DNA from: Sabellastarte sp. h YS-2021
Lineage: Eukaryota; Annelida; Polychaeta; Sabellida; Sabellidae
Assembly (NCBI GenBank): GCA_964017235.1
Contig: OZ024934.1
Location: 87,324,706 to 87,388,705 of the forward strand
Length of the DNA: 64,000 nt
Direction of reading: 5' to 3'
The notes beneath the pieces are model-generated. The model was given only the letters and a program-made list of their open reading frames with translations, was not told where the DNA came from and ran no database searches. Below are positions 40,501 through 49,500 of this stretch, one piece after another (the first letter of the stretch is position 1; the number at the start of each line of letters is the position of its first letter). The position numbers and the translations under genes are program-made.

Positions 40501-43500
40501 CAAAGTAATGCGGTCATCTTGCTGTTGAATTGTCTTGTTTTGATACTTTATCTTTACATACATATTCCCTCTCTTTCTTAAGTGTTTTTTCTCCTGCATT
40601 TTGTACAGCTTAAAAGTTCAGTTCTGAAAGTCTCCAGGGGCCGGTTTCATGAACAGACTTAAGCCTTGAGTCAGACTCAAAGGTTGAAACTTTGTCTCAA
40701 ATTTTGGAAATATTTTGCTGAGTCTGTGAACTCAGACTCAATGCATTTCACAAACAAGCTCAACTTGAGACCTGGCTCAGTCACAGGCTCAAATTTGAGC
40801 CCCTGAAGGAGGTGTCTCAAATTTGAGTCTAAGCTTTGATGCCAAAAAACACACACATAAAGCGATACAATTTGTTCCAAAATGAAATTGATAAATCTTG
40901 AAATCTTCTATTTTCATTTTATTTTGTAATTACAGCCACATATTCAATATTTATTAATAACAAAAGTCGATACAATTGACATGCTTTATAGGCTATTATC
41001 AAGTGACAAGCCTCAAGGGTGGACTCAAAGCCAGACTTAACCTCAGTTGAGTCTCAATCTTATGGATCACTTAGAATAATATATTATCATATAATTTCTT
41101 TGTATTATGAGTATTAAAGATATTTAAAACGATAATAATCATGAAATATAACTTTTTAAACTAAAAATAAGCCCACTAAATATATGAAATGAGATTAAAA
41201 AGTTGAGACCATAACTTGAGACTGGTCTCAGCTGATCCACCCTTTGTGAAATCCATTTGAGCCAAAAACTCAGCCGAGATAAAAGTCTCAGATTTGAGAC
41301 CCTGACTCAGCCTTGAGTCTGGCTCAGTTTGAGACTTTTCATGAAACCGGCCCCTGATCTCTACTGTTTCACCTCTGTCATTATTGGTGTCCAACACTAT
41401 TTCTCCAGGCTGTGGGGTACGGATATCTCTGATACTATTTTATTTATTTATTTTTCGTATTTAGTGCAAATACATGTTATATTGTTAAAAGAAGAAAGTA
41501 TAGAACAAAATATAGATAAAACAATAGAACTACAGGATATCATTAGATTGGATTTGTGCATTATTTCCAAAGACACACCAGTTCTACTGGTGCAAGGTGC
41601 ATGAAATAGTCGAGCATAAATTTCAGTTCTTCATTACTTGGTATACATTCTTCCTTGCTTTTCATAAAACTCTGCTGGAAATGTAGATCTAAGTCTGCAT
41701 AATTATTAGCAAAATTGAACAGATTGATACATGTAGTATCACACATGTTTTACATCAAATGGCATATTCCAGTGAAAATTATATTATAAAAACATGCTGC
41801 ACATGCGTGTACTACATACTTCATTAGTTTAGCACAACCACATGATAGAGGGTTTTAACTGGTCAATACACTGTTAATGCTTTTATGCACCTGGCTTTCA
41901 GTCTGGAAATCCTGAGCAATCGAGTACAGTTTTTTATGTCAGCTGACTTGTCAGTCAGCTGACATTATGTCGTCACTCTGCGGCATGGGCATACGCGCCC
42001 GCGTCCGCGTTAACATCTTCTCCAAAACTACAAGGCCTAGAGACATGCTGTTTTTTTAAAAAGATACCTTATCTATCGAGGATGAAAAATTGTTCAAGGC
42101 ATGCAAATCTGTCTGTTTGTCTGTTTGCTAGAGACATTATAAGGGAGGTACCCCCACCAAAAGTGTGAAAATTTCAACACTTTATCACAATTTTCTCAGT
42201 GACTATTGCAGGGATTTCTATCATATCTTGCATATATGTACTAGGCCAGAGGTAGATTCTCTTGTGTGAGTGTGAGACCTGGATCTGTCTTAGTTTTTTT
42301 TAAATAAATTTTTTTAATAATTTTTAATGCATTAAAATTCATGAAATCATGCACTAAATCACTTATAACTTGAAAAGTGTTGCATTTAGAGCATTTTGTT
42401 AAAATATGTTATTCAGCTACTTTTTTTAGAGCTACAACATGGTGAGTAACTTGGGTGTCTGTCTCAATAGCTAAGTGAGTAATAGCTACTTTTGGGCTTT
42501 TCAGTAACTTCCATCACGAGTAAAATCACTTGTAACTTGAAAACTATTGCATTTAGAGAATTTTGTATAAATATGTTATTCAGCTACTTTTGGGTCAGCT
42601 ATAACATAGTAAAATTTCAGACCTGTAGCTCATGGCATAGCTGAGTAATAGCTACTTTTAGGTTATCACTGTTAAGTAAATCACTTATAGCTTGAAAACT
42701 ATTGCATTTAGAGTATTTTGTTTTAATATGTTATTCACCTATTTTGGGGTCAGCTATAACATAGTGAAGTTCCACACCTGTGGATCATTGCATAGCCGAG
42801 TAATAGCTACTTTGAAGTTCTCACTCTTGAGTAAATCAGTTGCAATTGGAAAACTATTGCATTTACAGAAATTTGTGTAAATATGTTATTCAGCTACTTT
42901 TGGGTCAGCTATAACATAGTGAACTTACAGACCTGTAGCTCATGGCACAACTGAGCAATAGCTATTTTCAGGTACTGCCTGTTGAGTAAATCAGTTGTAA
43001 CTTGAAAAATATTGCATTTGGAGTATTTTGTTAAAATATGTTTGTTCACCTACTTTTGGGTCAGCTATAACATAGTGAAATTACAGACCTGTAGCTCATG
43101 ACACAACTGAGCAATAGCTATTTTCAGGTATTGACTGTTGAGTAAATCAGTTGTAACTTGAAAAACATTGCATTTGGAGTATTTTGTTAAAATATGTTAT
43201 TCACCTACTTTTGGGTCAGCTATAACATAGTGAAATTACAGACCCATAACTCATGGCATAGCTGAGCAGTAGCTATTTTCAGGTTCTCTCTATTGAGTAA
43301 ATCAGTTGTAACTTGAAAACTATTGCATTTACAGTATTTTGCTTAAATATGTTGTTCACCTACTTTTGGGTCAGCTATAACATAGTAAAAATTCAGACAT
43401 GTAGCTCATTGCATAGCTGAGTAATAGCTACTTTGAGGTTATCACTATTGAGTAAATCAGTTGTAACTTGAAAACTATTGCATTTAGAGTATTTTGTTTG

Positions 43501-46500
43501 AATATGTTATTCACGTAATATTTGGTCAGCTATAACATAGTGAAATTGCAGACCTCTATGTCATGGCATAGCTGAGCAATAGCTACTTTCAGGTTCTCAC
43601 TGTTGAGTAAATCATTGTATCCACAGGATAGCCGCAGTGTGTAGAGAGATTTCACCATTACTGCTCTAACGAAAAAAAAAAATATTATAGCTACCCTTCT
43701 TAAGTTTGCAGGATATATTAACAACCATAAAATGTTGCCTCGTTTTTGGCCTCGTTTTGAAAAACAAGATGGCCACCACAGGTGTTTCTTTGTCAGTCAT
43801 GAAAAGTGCTTATATCTCTCTTATTATTGGTCCTAGAGGTTTGGGATGGTAAACCAACCTGTAGGAAATCATGGGCTGTGAATCTTTTGGTGTGGTCAGA
43901 TTTGACCTTTGACCCCTCCTTCAAGGTCAAACAAGGATAGCCAAACTTGAAAGTGCTTATAACTCGCTTATTATTGGTCCTACAGGTTTGGGATGGTAAA
44001 CAGTCATATAGGAAATCATGGGCTGGGACTCTGTTGATGTCGTCTGATTTGACCTTGGACCCCTCCTTCAAGGTCAAACGAGGATACCCAAACTTAAAAG
44101 TGCCTATAACTCGCTTATTAATGGTCCTAGAAGTTTGGGATGGTAAACCAACATATAGGAAATCATGGGCTGAGATTCTTTTGGTGTGGTCAGATTTGAC
44201 CTTTGGACCCCTCCTTCTAGGTCAAATGAGGACAGCCAAACTTAAAAGTGCTTATAACTCGCTTATTATTGGTCCTAGAGGTTTGGGATGGTAAACCAAC
44301 CTATAGGAAATCATGGGCTGGGAATGTTTTTGTGTGGTTTGGTTTGACCTTGGACCCCTTCTTCAAGGTGGAACGAGGATATTGCATTTGCAGTATTTCT
44401 TTAAATATGTTTTAACCTACTTTTTACACTTAAACAGTTACCTTGTTACTTTCCTTCATAATACCATTTGCAGGGCACAACTTTTTTGTCCTTTTCTTCT
44501 GTCAGCTTCGGAATTTCTTTCGAACATGCTGTTCAATTACCATTTACTGTACTTCTGTACAGCACTTTCCCTGATAATTATGCTTTCCTCTCATTATCAC
44601 CTTCACAAATCAAAAACACTCAGTCAGCTGACACCGTGCCCGTTCACGGGCACTCTCCTCTTGTTTAATTCTTTGGCACAAATTCGTCAAGGCACAGTTA
44701 GAAATTTTTCCATTTGGGTATATTTTTATTTAGATTTGCTTATATAGTTGAGCTTGTAAAATCTTCATGGATTATGCATATTTCCTGAAAAAGTCAGTGA
44801 TTATTCTGAAGAGAAATATATTCGTATGGTAAACACATGTTGAATTGTCTGTATGGTGGTGGGTGCTTGTCTGTGAAGTTGGGAAGGGTTCGTTTTATCA
44901 ATCATCAATATAATCATTTCGATACTAATCAATACAGCTTTTGAATGTGAATATGGATATATTGCATACATGTGCATCTATGAATAAATTAGGTAGTATT
45001 TTCAAAACAATGTTGTCAATGGACATTTTTTGGCAAATGGTGGATTCAAATGGTGATTTTACAGCATATATAAATATTTCCTTATCTGACAAAAAAAAAA
45101 AAAAAAACATTTTCAAATTTTGCAAGAGAGAAAGGCAAATGGATTTGTTCAATATGTTGCATGTACAAATATTGATGCAGTCTAAATGTACTAATTATGG
45201 TGAAGGTAAATGTAAACCTGTTTGATGCACTTGTGTAGCCTTTGGTTAAGGTTTATGTATTCTCAGTCAATACCCATAGAAGTAGCTAAAGCTACCATAG
45301 ACCTCGGTGAAGGTAAGTGGTGATGTGGCTGATTTTACTTTCTATTTCAAGCATGTGTTATTCCCAATATGGTATTCTAATGGGGCCTGACAGATAATAA
45401 TGATCTTATTTTCATCTTACTCCTTTTATCGGGCCGAAATAATGATGATGTTCTATCCCTTACCATGAGTTATTTACTGGACCTGGGGCATCAAATGCCA
45501 CACCATTTTACACCTGGATATGCCATTTACGAGGCAGAGGGAATGAAATTGTTACACATTTAAACATTGTACCATTGACGCGGCCTGTAGATTTACCTGT
45601 TACCCCTTGTGATTCATGCTTATGCCATTTATGGTGTCTAAAGAAGCAAGATATCCCACCTTTAACGCTTACCCTCAATGGGACATAATAATAACCCTGT
45701 TACTCCTATTAACAAATGCAGATGCTATTTAAGGGGCACTTGGCAGTCCAGCTATTCCACCTTTGTCATATACCATTTATGAGGCCTGAGAAATCATAAT
45801 TTTTTTTTAAGCTCATGTCTGCAGGCAGGGTGTAGTCTCTTAGCTGTTCTGCCTTTTAACATATACCATTTATGGGGCTTGAGGAATTGTAATATTTCTT
45901 TAACAGACCATTTTTTGTGGCCTGTAGTCATGGTAAATCTTTTACTTGATACCTGCCCTGGATAATGAATCTACTTGCATGAACCTATAAAATGAGGTAA
46001 GTGCCTAGATATCTGCATATTACCATGGTTACCAGCTACCACTTCCTGTCCTCTCTCCTGGCCTTGAATGGTGCATCCCAGATATATTTCACTGTATATC
46101 TCCAGATATCTTACTGGAATTTTAAGCCTCGGATAAATGCTTGTGTGTAACCTCATATAACAATTGAAACTGTTCCATTCAAAGACATGGTGTTTTTTCA
46201 TGGTGGGAGTTTGAACTGATGTCATTATACTAGTGATGGTAAGATATAGGTATTGGCTTGTTTCTCCATGTACCAGTAAACATTGGTCCTCCTGGGGTTA
46301 CCTAAGTGGTTAAAACAAGTTAAATACAATCATTTCAGTGTCTAAAATTGTGAGCAGTATTAGATAATCTCATATAATTAGAAGTTGAGACATTTGTATA
46401 CACAGTTTGGTATGATATACTTTCTGTTTCAAGCTGTATTGAAAAAAAAAATTCGCTAAAATTAGACAGTATATTAGGGACCATGTGTTGTGATAAATAT

Positions 46501-49500
46501 CACAATCATCCACATCTCATGTGATTTGGAATGGAACGTATGATTGCTATCATATATTACACACAAGTGTTTATCTGTGTGAGGCTTTATAAAAGCTTTT
46601 GGAACATTTTAAATCTTACCATTGAAAAAACCACCCCACAGTTGCACTTTGCGGCAGGATTAGAGAGACCAGCTCGTCTGTCAACACCAAGAGGTCTAGC
46701 AGGACCTTATGCTCCCTCACCCATCAGAATGTTACCCTCAGTTATCCACCCACCACTAGGTCATGTGACCAGCTCTGGCCCACCACTTCCACCTCCACCG
46801 TTTCCATATAGCCTCAAGCCAGATCCTGACAAGGTAGGTTGGACAATTGGGATTTTGGATGATTCTTTGAGGTTATTAAGATGTTATGTTTTGGGAATAC
46901 TTTGAGATTACATAACCTTGTAATCGTGTAAATTTGTGGTTATTTCTTTCCCTATTTTACTGTGGTTTTGTAAATTTGCAGGTATATAAGTTAAAGAGTT
47001 TTTTGTGGTTGTATAACATTCTATCCCAGTATTTTTCCGTGGTCTTACACAGGTTTATTGTTTTGTGAAATACATTCATTTTTCCGGGTATTCATTTGTG
47101 GCTCAGTTCATAAATTCTGTTGTTGGTCAGTAGAATTAACATTTTGTATTACTATGTTATATTTGATTATGATGACACAAGGAAATCATTGCATAAAGTA
47201 ATTAACATTGTAGAAATAAATAATTATTTATTAGCTGTTAAAACAATATTCATAAATTTATACTATACCTCAAAATGTTGCTGTGCTGTTTATAAATGCT
47301 TTAAATGTGATTAACTTATTAATGCTTTTAGTTTTAACAAGTTTTACCAATTAAATGTGCTTTGGTAGTTTTAGAGCAATATATTGGTATTTTGCTGGGT
47401 TTGCAACATTTTAATAACCAGGGATTCCCTTTACTTGACATATTTGTTAGAAATTGGAGGTAACACTGGACATAAATAAACTAATTTTATATGTACATAA
47501 AATATACATTATTGTCAGTGTTAAACTCTTGAAGTGGGTATTCTAAGAGATGGTGCAAAAGTTGTATTCCGTTATTTAAATATTTTTTTTAGCATACTTC
47601 TCTCTCAGATTGATTATTTTTCAATAATTTTCCTATCAGAAATCCAACTTTTTATAAATCAAACAAAATCTCTTTGCTGTAGTTTCTGTGGGCAGCAAAG
47701 ATTTTGTCTCTTCTTTTTTTTATGAATTTACTGTCATGGTATACTCAGAAAATAAAATTTGACACTGTGTAACATCAGATACAAAAGAGAGCTCAAAAAG
47801 CAACATTTGTGGTTCAGGTGATATTAACTTTCTTCACTGTTGTGTGACTGTGACCTCTCTGTGTTGACATAGGTCGTCATGGGGATGCCCAATGTGAGTA
47901 TGGGTGGAGGAGGGGATAATCAGGCTAACCAATCATTAACCAACCAGCCGGGGGGCATCAGCCAGCAACAACAGCAGCCAGCACTGAATAGTATGGTCAG
48001 TATGGCCAGTTCACAACCAAATAGTTTGAGTATGGCGGGTAACTCAGATATGATGGTACCAGCAGTAGGGCAGATGTCATCACAACAACAGCCGCAACCA
48101 CAGCCGCCACCAGGTATGAAAACACAGCAAGGTGGTCAGCAGCAGCAACAGCAAGGGACGGCAGGGCAGGGTGTGTCACAGGAAGAGATGGAACGGAGGG
48201 CGAACCTGGTAAGTGAAGATGTCCAGGGTCAGCTGACACTGTGCTCACTTGGGATTGGTGCTGTTAACACATGACTGCAAAAACCGCATTTGATTGTGGA
48301 CTATTTCTTGAAAACCTATTTTATGGCTGATCTATTGACAAAAAGATAAAAAGAAGAAAGATGTTATATTGTACAAAACAGGAATTTTCTTTTGTCTTCA
48401 ATGTATATTGTGACAACATTTCTTATTTTTAATAATGGCTAGTATATGAGGATGTCTCTGTTTCATCAAACCAGTGATGAGTTTTACATTTGTTTGAAGG
48501 ATATTTATAGTATATCAATATACTGTTGCTCAGAGTAAACATGTTGGGGACTTTTCATTTTAATTTCAGCAAAGGATAGAGACTTTGAAAAAGAATCTGA
48601 ATGCCCTGGAAGCCAAAGAGATGCAGTTTCAACAGCAACAGCAGCGCCAGCAGCAGATGTTGGGTAAGAATCAGTGAGAGACATCAAACAAATTGTTGAA
48701 TTCTTCCCCTCTGAGAAAACTTCTTAAAATTTAAGAAGAGATGTTAGTGCTGGTATCACAGGATCAGGATGGCGTTACTGAAACTGTGAAACAAGACACT
48801 GACCAAGATCTCAATTGTCGGCACATAAAATGGTGTGAGAACTCACAATGTTAAATACATGTACAATAAATTGGAAGTAATTTGCACCTTTTTCATATTT
48901 TAAGGTTTTAATGGTAAATCAGAACAGTTTAAGAAAATAAGAAGAAAAAGGAAATTAAATGGTGTTTTCATATACTGTGGCAAATTGTAGTACCATTGCA
49001 AATTATATGTTTTTTTTTCAAATAATCTCTCTTAGAATAATTCTAGCTATCTAGAAATGGTTAAATTATGCTATTAAAATCTATGGAACTTCTGATCACC
49101 TTAAAGCTAGCTCCAGTTATACCTAAATTCTACTAATAACTGTTTCTTCTTTTCAGAGCCTTATAAACATGTATTTTTTCTGTTACCTTAGTTCCAGGAA
49201 GTAGCAACTTTGTTGGACAGGGTGGTCCAGGACAACAAGGTCCACAAGGCCCACAGGGTCCACAAGGCTTAACTCAGCAACAGTTGCAACGACTTCAACA
49301 GCAGCAAGCCATGCAATCCTCTAACCCACAACTACGGCACCTACTGCTAAACCAACAGGTAAATATATCTAAACAAACAGGTGTGACTGCTAAACCAACA
49401 GGTCACTACATCTAAACCAACACGTTGTGCTGCCAAACCGACAGGTTATACGCCAAAGCCAACAGGTAAAACTGCTAAAGTCAACAGGTAAATATATCTA

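Larger units (their letters stand above)
41935..44663 (+). mobile_element. Helentron-type non-autonomous element, element 4
   Basis: The 5' end is a perfect 12-bp-arm hairpin ATGTCAGCTGAC/GTCAGCTGACAT (41936-41965). The 3' subterminal repeat GTCAGCTGACA is at 44623-44633, followed by the hairpin GTGCCCGTTCACGGGCAC (44636-44653) and an end near CTCTTG. The core holds about 130-bp units of the 133-bp class (42340-43650), then four 155-bp units with TTGGTCCTAGAGGTTTGGGA (43790-44380). Confidence 0.75.

Noticed and set aside
40677..41397. Short open frames near 41 kb
   Set aside because: Contained in a foldback element and read from its GACTCAAG repeats.
43947..44747. 115- and 144-residue plus-strand frames
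   Set aside because: The first is the 155-bp repeat array. The second runs across the element 4 3' end and has no similarity I recognise.
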